Assembly (NCBI GenBank): GCA_002319795.1
Contig: DCFU01000041.1
Span: forward strand, 1 to 44,490
Direction: 5' to 3'
Source: Megamonas sp. UBA1796
GTDB lineage: Bacteria > Bacillota > Negativicutes > Selenomonadales > Selenomonadaceae
Length of the DNA stretch: 44,490 bases
In this document: piece by piece, positions 33,054 through 41,689 of the stretch
Layout: each line of letters starts with the position of its first letter
Numbering within the stretch: position 1 is the stretch's first letter
Notes under the pieces: model-generated
What the model saw: only the letters and a program-made list of their open reading frames with translations
Told to the model about the DNA's origin: nothing
The model's database searches: none
Position numbers and translations under genes: made by a program

Positions 33054-34730
33054 TTACCTTCCTACTGTACCTGTACTATTGATAAGTTTATCAAGCATCT
33101 CATCCATTGTCGTCAGGCAACGCGAACATGCACTATACCCCTGCTGGAATTTGATCATATTCGTAAGCTCCTCATTCCAGTTGACTCCTGATGTAGAAGA
33201 ACGCCAGTTTTCTACCTGTTCAACCAAGTTTTCCTGTGCCGTCACCTGATCATTCATTGATTCTGCATTAATGCCAAGTGCCGTCATCGAAGTATTATAA
33301 TAATCATTTAAAGAGTCCTGACCAATAGACCTTGCAGTAGAAGTATCCGTAGTGTTTCCCTGTTTGGAATTAAACAGCGCACCGACCAGCACCGCATTGC
33401 TGCCATCACCGGTATCATTTGGTTTGCTTACCGTAGTCGTTTTTGTACCGGAAAGTACTGTAACCGTTGTTCTGGTGCCATCCGCTGCAACCGTAGTTGT
33501 CGGTCCACTATCCGGGTCAGCAGTACTTGCTGTAGTTGTTGTCGTTGTTGAACCAATAGTAGCCAGATTATTTACACCATCCGTACCAGTTAATTTACTG
33601 TTTACCGTAAGTGCATCAATGACCTGTATCCCCTTTAAATCTGTTGCAGCTCCTGCCGACGGCGTTGCCGTAACCTGTTTGTTTGTATCATCCCAGGCAT
33701 ATACCGTACTATTGTCGCCGTAAAAATTAATCCCAGTCTTCGACACATCAACCGATGTCCCCGTCATACCGTAACCGGCTTTATGCTGTGTATTAAACGT
33801 AGTCATCATGAATGCAGACATATTGGAAAGCTTATCTATATAGGACTTATCTTCAGTGATAGCACCTTGTTCAGCCGTCAACGTACCATTACCGGCATTA
33901 AATGAAGTCCCCGTCTCCTTGATCTGTATATCGTAATCCGTGATTCCGTATTGTGCATTGGATGTTCCCGCCGAGAGCTGCAAATTCAGCTTATTGATAC
34001 CACCCACCATAGTCGTTCCATTGCTTACAATCGTATACATGCCATTACTGGGATTCTCCGTAACATTCACATTCATATATTTCGAGAGCTCATCCACCAA
34101 ATTGTCCCGCTGGTCACGCAAATCATTGGCACTGCTGCCGGAAGCCTCTACTGTAGCGATATTTTTATTCAATGTAACAATTTTATCCGTAGTATCATTG
34201 ACTTTTTGTACATTTAGCCTTATATCGTCATACTCTGAGTTTATTTGCTGCTGCATCTGAGAGGCAGCCGTTTTTATTTTGCTTGCAAATGCAGTTCCGC
34301 TGTCAATGACCGTCTGGCGTTTTGTTGATGTACTGGATCCACTTGACACATCGGACCATGCCGAATAAAAAGACTCCAATGCATTCTGTATACCGGTATT
34401 GCTGGAATCATTGAAAATCGTCTCTACCTTGCTGTAATTCGTCTGCATGGCAGTATAGTAACTTTGGTCCGAATTTTCCTTCCAATATTGCTTATCAGCA
34501 TAAATATTACGTGCCCTGGTAATCGATGTAGAATCAACGCCTGAGCCTACAATCTGCGCACCATAAGTAGTATATATTTCCTGTCCCTGTGTAGCTGCCA
34601 GATTCACGCTCTGGCGTGAATATCCCGTTGTATTCGCGTTGGTGATATTATGCCCTACGGTATTTAATGAAAGCTGATTCGAACTGATTCCCCTGACCAT
34701 CGTGTTGAGACCGGCAAAGGTCGATAACAT
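33054..34730 (-). CDS. flgK: Flagellar hook-associated protein 1 FlgK
   Basis: 558 residues. STFAGLNTMVRGISSNQLSLNTVGHNITNANT..YSRQ is the FlgK/rod-hook N-terminal motif; NMIKFQQGYSA..TTMDEMLDKLIN is the C-terminal helix. Two oddities: a Thr/Ser-rich stretch (residues 394-436, 33423-33551) containing T6 and TTT repeats and few large residues, likely a flexible, glycosylatable linker; and Cys-Ser-Arg-Cys (535-538) in the C-terminal helix, where Ala/Arg is usual. It is the first structural gene after the chaperones. Confidence 0.94.
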   Translation of the reverse strand: MLSTFAGLNTMVRGISSNQLSLNTVGHNITNANTTGYSRQSVNLAATQGQEIYTTYGAQIVGSGVDSTSITRARNIYADKQYWKENSDQSYYTAMQTNYSKVETIFNDSSNTGIQNALESFYSAWSDVSSGSSTSTKRQTVIDSGTAFASKIKTAASQMQQQINSEYDDIRLNVQKVNDTTDKIVTLNKNIATVEASGSSANDLRDQRDNLVDELSKYMNVNVTENPSNGMYTIVSNGTTMVGGINKLNLQLSAGTSNAQYGITDYDIQIKETGTSFNAGNGTLTAEQGAITEDKSYIDKLSNMSAFMMTTFNTQHKAGYGMTGTSVDVSKTGINFYGDNSTVYAWDDTNKQVTATPSAGAATDLKGIQVIDALTVNSKLTGTDGVNNLATIGSTTTTTTASTADPDSGPTTTVAADGTRTTVTVLSGTKTTTVSKPNDTGDGSNAVLVGALFNSKQGNTTDTSTARSIGQDSLNDYYNTSMTALGINAESMNDQVTAQENLVEQVENWRSSTSGVNWNEELTNMIKFQQGYSACSRCLTTMDEMLDKLINSTGTVGR

Positions 34731-34759
34731 ATAATTTCACCCTTTTCTACATTCTATAT

Positions 34760-35230
34760 TTATACACTTTTATCAAACATTTTCGTACCTCTCATAAGCT
34801 GGGGCTCTGCATCCTTTGGTGAAGTATATGTAGTCCCCGCAGAAACCTGCGTCATCACATTGACACTGTAATTGATATACTGCATATTCCTTTGTAAAAG
34901 CAGCTGGCTTTGTCCATTCACTTGTTGCAAGCGTCTAAGCTGCTGCTGCAATTTTCCTAGTAGCTGCTCTGCCACTCTTTTCTCAGCAGAATCCGGCTGC
35001 TTAAGCAGCCAAGCTCCCAAGGTTTCCTCACCCATAGATACTAACAGCTTCTGCTTCCGTTTCTCCATTTTACCAAGGCCTGCCAGCAACGGTTCCAATT
35101 GCCTTACCAGTTCTTCAAGTGAACTCTGTCCCATCTTCCCTTTAAGAGCAGCACTTTCCTTCTGGCTGACTTCCATGGCCCGCTTACAAATAATCAGCTG
35201 CTGGCGCAAAATATCAATAACTTCTTTCAT
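34760..35230 (-). CDS. FlgN-like chaperone (copy 2)
   Basis: 156 residues, helical, with Lys/Gln/Leu-rich coiled-coil stretches (QLLGKLQQQLRRLQQVNGQSQLL) typical of FlgN, the chaperone of FlgK and FlgL. It directly precedes flgK. An ordinary length. The pair with the next gene suggests duplication and division of labour between FlgK and FlgL. Identification rests on position and the final helix, NGQSQLLLQRNMQYI. Confidence 0.75.
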   Translation of the reverse strand: MKEVIDILRQQLIICKRAMEVSQKESAALKGKMGQSSLEELVRQLEPLLAGLGKMEKRKQKLLVSMGEETLGAWLLKQPDSAEKRVAEQLLGKLQQQLRRLQQVNGQSQLLLQRNMQYINYSVNVMTQVSAGTTYTSPKDAEPQLMRGTKMFDKSV

Positions 35231-35242
35231 TGATGCCGCTCC

Positions 35243-35725
35243 TCATGCATGAAAATCGAATTTTTTCTGATGCGATATAACTTCCTGTCCATTGCCGCCA
35301 TAAGCCGGTTCAACCGCAGACTGGCCCAACTGATTCAAATGGTAATTAACCGCGGAAAGAGCCCCGGAAACGAGTACATTGTTATTGTTATCAGCCTCAT
35401 TGACCCTGCTGATAACTGTATTAAGTTCCGCATGGAGTTTCTTCAAAGAAACCCGATGTTCTGCCGGAATATAGGCATAAATTTCTGTCATCTTCGTGTC
35501 AAAACGAACTCCTGGCACTTCCTTTGCAAGCGCTATGAATACTTGCTTGCGTTTGTCCTCCATCTCATGTATCCTGGCAATCAGTTCTTCTTCCTGTTTC
35601 AGCAGTGCCTCAAGCATTTTCAAATCCACCATGACTAACGCCGTGCGCTTTTGCTGGCTGAGTCCTAAAAGTTTTTTATAATAGCCGCTGATTGTACCAA
35701 GTATATCTATTAACTCCTGCCACAT
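35243..35725 (-). CDS. FlgN-like chaperone (copy 1)
   Basis: 160 residues. WQELIDILGTISGYYKKLLGLSQQKRTAL and LKQEEELIARIHEMEDKRKQVF are the FlgN helices; VISRVNEADNNNNVLVSGAL is its C-terminal helix. It lies 18 bases after flgM and 12 before the second copy. B. subtilis has a single equivalent, YvyG. Confidence 0.8.
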   Translation of the reverse strand: MWQELIDILGTISGYYKKLLGLSQQKRTALVMVDLKMLEALLKQEEELIARIHEMEDKRKQVFIALAKEVPGVRFDTKMTEIYAYIPAEHRVSLKKLHAELNTVISRVNEADNNNNVLVSGALSAVNYHLNQLGQSAVEPAYGGNGQEVISHQKKFDFHA

Positions 35726-35743
35726 AAAGCTCTATTCCCCCAA

Positions 35744-36034
35744 TCAATAACGCATCTGAAGCATCTTGCCCGCAACCGCATTGGCATCTACTATATAGGT
35801 GCCTGCTGCCATTTGAGAAGCATACAGGGAGACCTTGTCTGTACGTACCATATCTGACTGTCCTTGTACCTGCTGCAATGCAGCACTAAAACTTTTGGCT
35901 TCGTCCGACAGTACAATTTCATCCCTGTTGCCGCCAGTTCTGCCAATATCCGCCCGCGCCCCCGGTTTCACCTGCCCAGTACTATTTTTGGTATAGGCAC
36001 CAGTAACCGATTGAATTGAATTATTGATAATCAT
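35744..36034 (-). CDS. flgM: Anti-sigma28 factor FlgM
   Basis: 96 residues from MIINNSIQSV, chosen because GGTGA lies 5 bases upstream; a GTG three codons earlier is possible. DEIVLSDEAKSFSAALQQV and the C-terminal VDANAVAGKMLQMRY correspond to the sigma28-binding part of FlgM. It holds SigD/FliA until the hook is complete, so it gates the four sigma28-type promoters in this window, including its own. Confidence 0.9.
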   Translation of the reverse strand: MIINNSIQSVTGAYTKNSTGQVKPGARADIGRTGGNRDEIVLSDEAKSFSAALQQVQGQSDMVRTDKVSLYASQMAAGTYIVDANAVAGKMLQMRY

Positions 36035-36104
36035 ATATATCACCGTCCCTCTGCTATGGTGTTCTCTACGAAGAGCAACGCTTTTCTTACACCTTTATGC
36101 ACAT

Positions 36105-36131
36105 ATATCGACAAAAAAAGCGGAATCCTTA
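36105..36131 (-). promoter_or_regulatory. sigma28-type promoter for flgM and the late flagellar operon
   Basis: The minus strand reads TAAG (36128-36131), 15 bases, then GTCGATAT (36105-36112). The -35 lies in the loop of the upstream terminator. The likely transcript runs flgM to the fliT-like gene. Confidence 0.8.
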
Positions 36132-36144
36132 ACTCCCGCTTTTT
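36113..36144 (-). terminator. Terminator after the YvyF-like gene, overlapping the flgM promoter
   Basis: A 9-bp stem AAAAAGCGG/CCGCTTTTT (36136-36144 with 36115-36123) is followed by T's on the minus strand; the symmetrical A/T flanks make it potentially bidirectional. Confidence 0.8.
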
Positions 36145-36206
36145 CGCAAAAAAATCATTTTAATGTGTTTTCCTCAATATATCTTTAAATATCTCTCATT
36201 TTCCCC

Positions 36207-36629
36207 TTAACGCTGATGCCCATCAATTCCCATATTCTTCGAATACATTCCCTTGCCTGATGGACCTTGCTTTCGATCTCTTAATGCGGCATTTTTTGCC
36301 TCCTGCTCCTGCAGCTGCTTGACCACATTATCCTTGCATTTATTGCATAAACGGCCACGAACAATGGACGTACCACACAATTCACAAGGATAGGAAACCT
36401 CTACACCTGACTCGATAAAACGTCCTTCCCGGATCATACGGTATACAATCTTTTCCTTAACGCTCGTCGCTTCACAAATCTCAAAAACCGTCGATTTCGG
36501 ATTGTCCCGTACATATCTGGCTACCACAGCTTCCTGTTCCTTTTCCTTTTCATAACAATCCCGGCACATTTTAAGACCCATATCCACATATAATCTGCCA
36601 CAAACCGGGCAGTTACTAATTTTATTCAT
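36207..36629 (-). CDS. YvyF-like zinc-binding flagellar operon protein
   Basis: 140 residues from MNKISNCPVCG; GGGGAGGT lies 8 bases upstream, and a 23-codon longer frame lacks such a site. Two zinc-type pairs are visible: CPVCG...CRDCY near the start and CELCG...CNKC (about 80-100), with a winged-helix-like region between (STVFEICEATSVKEKIVYRMIREGRF). This is the TIGR03826/YvyF family found next to flgM and comFC in Firmicutes; function is uncertain. Confidence 0.88.
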   Translation of the reverse strand: MNKISNCPVCGRLYVDMGLKMCRDCYEKEKEQEAVVARYVRDNPKSTVFEICEATSVKEKIVYRMIREGRFIESGVEVSYPCELCGTSIVRGRLCNKCKDNVVKQLQEQEAKNAALRDRKQGPSGKGMYSKNMGIDGHQR

Positions 36630-36746
36630 TATAGCCCACCTCCCCGAACATGAATTCACTTGTATATTTATTATAAATGATTTAAGGTTTTTATACAATA
36701 GCCTGTCATCTCTAAAACCTATCTTCCCATACGGCTTGACAGGCTT

Positions 36747-37406
36747 TCATCTGTCACTCGCCAGCACAAGGCCGCGGACAGATTTTGCCCCGGCCTTCCG
36801 AAGAACCAAAGCACAAGCACCGAGCGTCGAGCCTGTCGTGAATATATCATCGACAAGCAGGATGCGTTTTCCACGCACATCGGCATCAGCAGCCAGTGCA
36901 AAAGCACCACGCATATTCTCTTCTCTATGGCGCGCATCCAGGCCATACTGCGGTGCAGTCTGGCGAACACGCGACAGACAGTGCCAAAACAAAATATCCT
37001 TATCAATCAGCCAGTCTGAAAAAATAAGCTCTGCCTGGTTAAAGCCGCGCTGCTTTTCTTTCCGCACATGCAGTGGCACAGGCACAGCAATATCTACGGG
37101 ACCGAAGACTTCCGGCAGCATCTTGGCCGAGGTATCCAAAAAAGAGAGTATATAGGGCAGGGTGCTCTTCCTGCGCTGGTATTTTAGGCCCCGTATAAGG
37201 TTACGCAGCCCTCCATGATAAGCGCCGAATGCCCATACCCCGTCGAGCACACGCAGCATATCCTGAGAAAGCGGCAAACGGTGTGGTCTGCATGTTGCAG
37301 CCATACATTCCTCGCACCAGTCTCCACGAGCTTTGGTATAAGCTCCGCAAGCGGGACAATGTGCAGGAAAGATGAATTCACAAATAGCTTCCATGAATCG
37401 TTCCAT
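36747..37406 (-). CDS. comFC: ComF family protein (phosphoribosyltransferase fold)
   Basis: 219 residues. An N-terminal zinc-finger-like CPACG...CEEC is followed by YHGGLRNLIRGLKY, RGFNQAELI and RILLVDDIFTTGST, the PRPP-binding signature of the phosphoribosyltransferase fold. ComFC is needed for DNA uptake in naturally competent bacteria. AAGGAGA precedes the start. It sits next to recD2 and the flagellar genes as in B. subtilis. A competence role here is inferred from the family only. Confidence 0.93.
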   Translation of the reverse strand: MERFMEAICEFIFPAHCPACGAYTKARGDWCEECMAATCRPHRLPLSQDMLRVLDGVWAFGAYHGGLRNLIRGLKYQRRKSTLPYILSFLDTSAKMLPEVFGPVDIAVPVPLHVRKEKQRGFNQAELIFSDWLIDKDILFWHCLSRVRQTAPQYGLDARHREENMRGAFALAADADVRGKRILLVDDIFTTGSTLGACALVLRKAGAKSVRGLVLASDR

Positions 37407-37429
37407 TTATATCTCCTTGTACAATGATA

Positions 37430-39595
37430 TCAATCGAGAGTATGGGACAATCTTTCAGCCAACAGAGTATAACGCTTTTTCGTACGGTCGTTGGAAACTG
37501 CCGTATTGAGTGCGGCACGGGTGCCCAGCAATATAACGCGCTGTCTGGCACGCGTGACTGCCGTATAGAGCAGATTGCGCTGCAGCATGATATAATGGCC
37601 CGGCACCAGTGGCAGGATGACGATGGGATATTCGCTTCCCTGGCTTTTATGCACGCTCATGGCATAAGCCAGCTGAAGCTCGCCAAGCTCATTTCTTTCG
37701 TAATCTACCACAAGCTCATCACTGTAACGCACGGTCACAAGCGATTCCTCCAGCCGTTCAATGAAGCCGATATCTCCATTAAAAACGTTTTTCGTATAAT
37801 TGTTGCGCGTCTGCATAACCTTATCACCCAGGCGAAAAATCTGCGTACTATTGGCAAACTCGGCTTTTGCCGGCGAAGGTGGATTTAACGCTGCCTGCAG
37901 CAGCCGATTGAGGTTTTCCACACCACATACCTGGCGATGCATAGGGGAAAGCACCTGTATATCCAACAGAGGAGAAAATCCCTGCTCTGGCAATACACGT
38001 TCACAAAGTTCAACTATGCTTTGTGCGGTAGCAGCGGCATCATCGATTTCCATGAATTGAAAATCACTCCCAGGCGAACAAACCGGTATATGTCCGGCAT
38101 TGATAGCATGTGCATTGCGTACGATCGCGCTCTCTTCGCTTTGACGAAATACCTCCGTAAGCCGCACACTGGGGATGACCTCAGAACGCAGTATATCCTT
38201 GAGCACTGCGCCCGGGCCTACAGCGGGCAGCTGATCCACATCCCCCACGAGTATCACATGGCAGCCAGCCGGCACAGCTGCCAGAAAATGCTGCATAAGC
38301 ACAATATCCATCATAGATACCTCATCGAGGATGATAACATCTGCCTCAAGTTGCTCATCCTCGTCCCTGGCAAACATCGATCTGGTATCATTATCACGTA
38401 CTCCCTGGGCCTCCAACAGCCGATGTACCGTTACAGCCTTCTGCCCTGTGGTCTCGGCCAACCGTTTCGCGGCACGGCCAGTCGGTGCTCCCAACAAAAT
38501 TTCCAATCCCTGCATATGCAAAAGGTCCAGCATGGCACGCACAACCGTTGTCTTGCCTGTGCCCGGCCCCCCCGTAAGCACGAAAATCCCGCAAGTCAGC
38601 GCTGCTTCTACAGCCTCACGCTGCTTTGCCGCCAATACGAGTTTGGTACTGCTTTCCCATTCGCTCACCAGCTCCGCCGGTGTATCTACCAGCAATGGTT
38701 CAGCCTGTTCCTTCAAGTAAAGCAGACTTTCCGCTGTTTTGGTCTCAGCTATATAGAGATACTGTGGATAAATCAGGTTTAGCCCGCCTATGGCATCCTG
38801 CGCAAGCCTCTCCATACGCAATTGTTCACGGAGTACTTCCCATACGAACTCACTGTCTACATGCAACAGCTTTGCCGTACGTTCCACCAATGGCTGTTCC
38901 GGGATGCAGCAATGCCCGGAAAGCGATATCTGTAAAAGAGCATAGTCCAGCCCGGCCGCAATACGTGAAGTATCGTCCCCAGCCATACCAACGCCTCTGG
39001 CGATAGCATCTGCGGTAGTAAAGCCAATGCCATCCACCTCACGTGTAAGCCGATACGGATTATGCTCCAGTACATCCACTGCAAACGAGCCATATTGCTT
39101 GAATATTCTGGCCCCATAAGCTCCAGATACACCATGTGTTTCAAGCCAGAGCATGACTTCACGCAGTTCCGACTGCGCCGTATACGATTTATAAATCTTT
39201 TCGGCCGTTTTTTTACCGATACCATCGATTTCCTGCAGTCGTCCCGGTTGCTTCTCTATAATATCGAGCGCATCCTGCCCGAACTTCGCAACAATACGAC
39301 GGGCTACAGCCTGTCCGATACCCTCAATGGCACCAGAGGCCAGGAAACGTTCGATCCCGGCTGCACTGGTAGGCGCTGCTGTAACCATGTATTCAGCCCG
39401 GAACTGTTCCCCAAAACGTGGATGAACAATCCATTCGCCGCTGAGATGCAACTGTTGCCCGACAAGCGGAACCGGCGCATTCACTGTGACATTCACGACG
39501 CCATGTTGTCGTTCCGGATGCAGCCGAAAAACCGAAAACCTTCCATCTGCACTCGCGAATATTATGCTGTCAACCGTACCTTCTATCTCTTCCAT
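37430..39595 (-). CDS. recD2: RecD2-type ATP-dependent DNA helicase
   Basis: 721 residues from MEEIEGTVDS; GGGAGG is about 9 bases upstream, whereas a 25-codon longer frame has no clear site. Helix-hairpin-helix repeats (GIGKKTAEKIY, GIGFTTADAIARGVGM) precede the Walker A GGPGTGKTT, DEVSMMD Walker B, and the UvrD-like AMSVHKSQGSE and YTAVTRARQRVI motifs. RecD2 is a 5'-3' helicase in repair and replication, separate from RecBCD. Seven consecutive G's in the Walker A codons were noted but are too short to suggest phase variation. Confidence 0.95.
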   Translation of the reverse strand: MEEIEGTVDSIIFASADGRFSVFRLHPERQHGVVNVTVNAPVPLVGQQLHLSGEWIVHPRFGEQFRAEYMVTAAPTSAAGIERFLASGAIEGIGQAVARRIVAKFGQDALDIIEKQPGRLQEIDGIGKKTAEKIYKSYTAQSELREVMLWLETHGVSGAYGARIFKQYGSFAVDVLEHNPYRLTREVDGIGFTTADAIARGVGMAGDDTSRIAAGLDYALLQISLSGHCCIPEQPLVERTAKLLHVDSEFVWEVLREQLRMERLAQDAIGGLNLIYPQYLYIAETKTAESLLYLKEQAEPLLVDTPAELVSEWESSTKLVLAAKQREAVEAALTCGIFVLTGGPGTGKTTVVRAMLDLLHMQGLEILLGAPTGRAAKRLAETTGQKAVTVHRLLEAQGVRDNDTRSMFARDEDEQLEADVIILDEVSMMDIVLMQHFLAAVPAGCHVILVGDVDQLPAVGPGAVLKDILRSEVIPSVRLTEVFRQSEESAIVRNAHAINAGHIPVCSPGSDFQFMEIDDAAATAQSIVELCERVLPEQGFSPLLDIQVLSPMHRQVCGVENLNRLLQAALNPPSPAKAEFANSTQIFRLGDKVMQTRNNYTKNVFNGDIGFIERLEESLVTVRYSDELVVDYERNELGELQLAYAMSVHKSQGSEYPIVILPLVPGHYIMLQRNLLYTAVTRARQRVILLGTRAALNTAVSNDRTKKRYTLLAERLSHTLD

Positions 39596-39645
39596 AGAGG
39601 TATTTCCTCCCGCCCATTCTATGCTGGCAGCGACACTGTATATAC

Positions 39646-41622
39646 TTATGCCTCTGTCAACTGGCCCCATTTATCATATTTTTCTTCGATTTCCTTTTCC
39701 TTAGCGGCATATGCTTCGGCAATCGCGGCGCTCTTTAACGGATCTCCCTGCACCTCCGGCAGGTTCATCTCATACTCAAGCCCTTTAAGCTCTGCCTCGG
39801 CCATAGCAATCTCAGCCTCTGTTCGCTGTATAAGCTCCGCCCGTTTACCGTCACTCATGCTCCGGGCCGCACCTCGTTCAGCATCTCTTTTGGCTTCTAC
39901 ACGCTGTTTTTCCTGCATAACAGCGTCCGTTTCCTCTTGTGCAGCCACCTCCGGAGTTTTCCTCACCGACGGTCTGCTCTTGAACCCGCTATCCTCAGCA
40001 GCCGCCTGCTCAGCCAGGTCTTGCTTCATACGGTAATACGTATAGTTGCCATTGTATTCCGTCAGATGCCCCTGTGCCATCTCCAAAGTGCAATTTGACA
40101 CCTTATCCAAAAAATAACGATCATGTGAAACAGCCAGAAAGGTACCGGGAAAAGCCATAAGAGCCTCCTCAACAGCTTCCTTGGCGGGAATATCAAGATG
40201 GTTGGTTGGTTCATCGAGCACGAGAAAATTCGCACCTGTAAGCATAAGCTTCAAAAAAGCCAGTCGTGACTGTTCTCCGCCCGAAAGCGCACCAATCCGC
40301 CGGTAAACCTCATCCCCATGAAAAAGGAATGCTCCCAGATAACTGCGCGCCTGTTCTTCATCAACACCATATTCCCATAAGATCTCCTCCAGCAGAGTAC
40401 GTTCCATATGAAGCCCCTCATGTTGCTGCGAAAAATATCCTATTTTCACCCGGCTGCCAATTTTCATGCGTCCTGTCGGAGATTCAAGCTCTCCAACAAT
40501 CAGCCGCAGCAAGGTTGTCTTGCCCACACCATTTGGGCCTACAACCGCTACTCCGTCACCTTTGCGGATAAGCAGGGAAATATTGGAAAAAATTTTTTGC
40601 TCGCCAAAGGATACAGATACGTCCTCCAACTCCAGCACACGTTCCGCAGATTCCGGCGGCGCATTGAACGTAAAATAATTGAACGCCGCCGATTCTGGCG
40701 GCAGCAAGATACGTTCAAGACGATTCAGTTGTTTTTCCCTGCCGCGTGCCTGCTTTGACTTTATGCCAGCTTTGTATTTTCGGATATACTCTTCCGTCTG
40801 CCTTATATGTTCCTGTTGTTTCTCCCAGGCAGATTTGAGTGCTGTACGTCGGTCTGCCTTTACGCGCATGAAATAAGTATAGTTTCCCTCATAACTTGTC
40901 ACAGTCTGATTCTCTATTTCCAGAATACGGGTAGTCACACGATTGAGAAAGAAACGATCATGTGAAATAAGAAGCACGCCACCCGTGTAGCTTTGCAGAA
41001 AACCCTCCAGCCATTCAATCATCCCGATATCGAGATGATTCGTAGGCTCATCGAGAAAAAGGAAATCCGGCTCACGCATCAGAGCCTTCGCCAAACTGAT
41101 ACGCGTACGCTGTCCACCGGAAAAATGCGCCATCTTCTTCGGGAAATCCTCATCAGTGAAACCGAGTCCAAATGCAATACGGCGGATACGGCTTTCATAA
41201 TCATAGCCTTCGAGACGTTCAAAACGTTCCACGATTTTTCCATACGCAGCAAGCCTCTCCTCATTTGGCGTCTGCCCTATTTCCTTCTCCATAGCTTTTT
41301 TTTGTTCTGCCAAGGAAATAATATCAGAAAAAGCGCTTTTGAACTCCTCATAAAGCGTTTCGCCAGTCATTTGTGCCTGCTGTTCAACATAGCCAATGGT
41401 GTCTGCAGCATCGAAGTCGATGTTTCCTGCATCGTATTCTTCCTGTCCAAGAAGTGCGCGCATAAGAGTCGTTTTTCCCGCACCATTCGCGCCTACAAAT
41501 CCTGCCTTATCGCCACGCGCTACCTCAAACTGCACATCATGGAACAATACCTCTATACCAAAGGACTTTGACAATCCTTTTACCTTCAAGCTTCCCAAAA
41601 ACTTCACCTCAAAATTCTGCAT
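39646..41622 (-). CDS. ABC-F family ATPase
   Basis: About 650 residues with two ABC ATPase domains and no membrane segments: GANGAGKTT, FSGGQRTRISLAK and FLFLDEPTNHLDI; then GPNGVGKTT, LSGGEQSRLAFLK and FLVLDEPTNHLDI. A C-terminal helix (about 580-640) is rich in Glu/Lys/Arg. ABC-F proteins work on ribosomes in translation or antibiotic resistance; I cannot assign the subfamily with confidence. The ATG at 41622 may be too close to the predicted transcript start; TTG at 41598 (GSLKVKGLSKSFG) has GAGGTG with 6-base spacing and looks more natural. Confidence 0.9.
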   Translation of the reverse strand: MQNFEVKFLGSLKVKGLSKSFGIEVLFHDVQFEVARGDKAGFVGANGAGKTTLMRALLGQEEYDAGNIDFDAADTIGYVEQQAQMTGETLYEEFKSAFSDIISLAEQKKAMEKEIGQTPNEERLAAYGKIVERFERLEGYDYESRIRRIAFGLGFTDEDFPKKMAHFSGGQRTRISLAKALMREPDFLFLDEPTNHLDIGMIEWLEGFLQSYTGGVLLISHDRFFLNRVTTRILEIENQTVTSYEGNYTYFMRVKADRRTALKSAWEKQQEHIRQTEEYIRKYKAGIKSKQARGREKQLNRLERILLPPESAAFNYFTFNAPPESAERVLELEDVSVSFGEQKIFSNISLLIRKGDGVAVVGPNGVGKTTLLRLIVGELESPTGRMKIGSRVKIGYFSQQHEGLHMERTLLEEILWEYGVDEEQARSYLGAFLFHGDEVYRRIGALSGGEQSRLAFLKLMLTGANFLVLDEPTNHLDIPAKEAVEEALMAFPGTFLAVSHDRYFLDKVSNCTLEMAQGHLTEYNGNYTYYRMKQDLAEQAAAEDSGFKSRPSVRKTPEVAAQEETDAVMQEKQRVEAKRDAERGAARSMSDGKRAELIQRTEAEIAMAEAELKGLEYEMNLPEVQGDPLKSAAIAEAYAAKEKEIEEKYDKWGQLTEA

Positions 41623-41629
41623 CCTCGAT

Positions 41630-41659
41630 ATTTTATCATAAAGAACGCCTGTTTGTCCA
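41630..41659 (-). promoter_or_regulatory. sigma70-type promoter for the ABC-F gene
   Basis: The minus strand reads TGGACA (41654-41659), 18 bases, then TAAAAT (41630-41635). The transcript start would be near 41623, supporting the TTG start at 41598. Confidence 0.5.
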
Positions 41660-41660
41660 T

Positions 41661-41684
41661 AAAAGAAAGGCTCCCGCAGGAGCC
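41661..41684 (-). terminator. Terminator after the LCP gene
   Basis: GGCTCC-TGCG-GGAGCC stem (41669-41684) followed by TTTCTTTT on the minus strand. Confidence 0.85.
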
Positions 41685-41689
41685 CTCGT

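Noticed and set aside
38565..38572. G7 run in recD2 as a second slippage tract
   Set aside because: Only seven bases, in a Walker A motif under strong constraint; not long enough to argue for phase variation.
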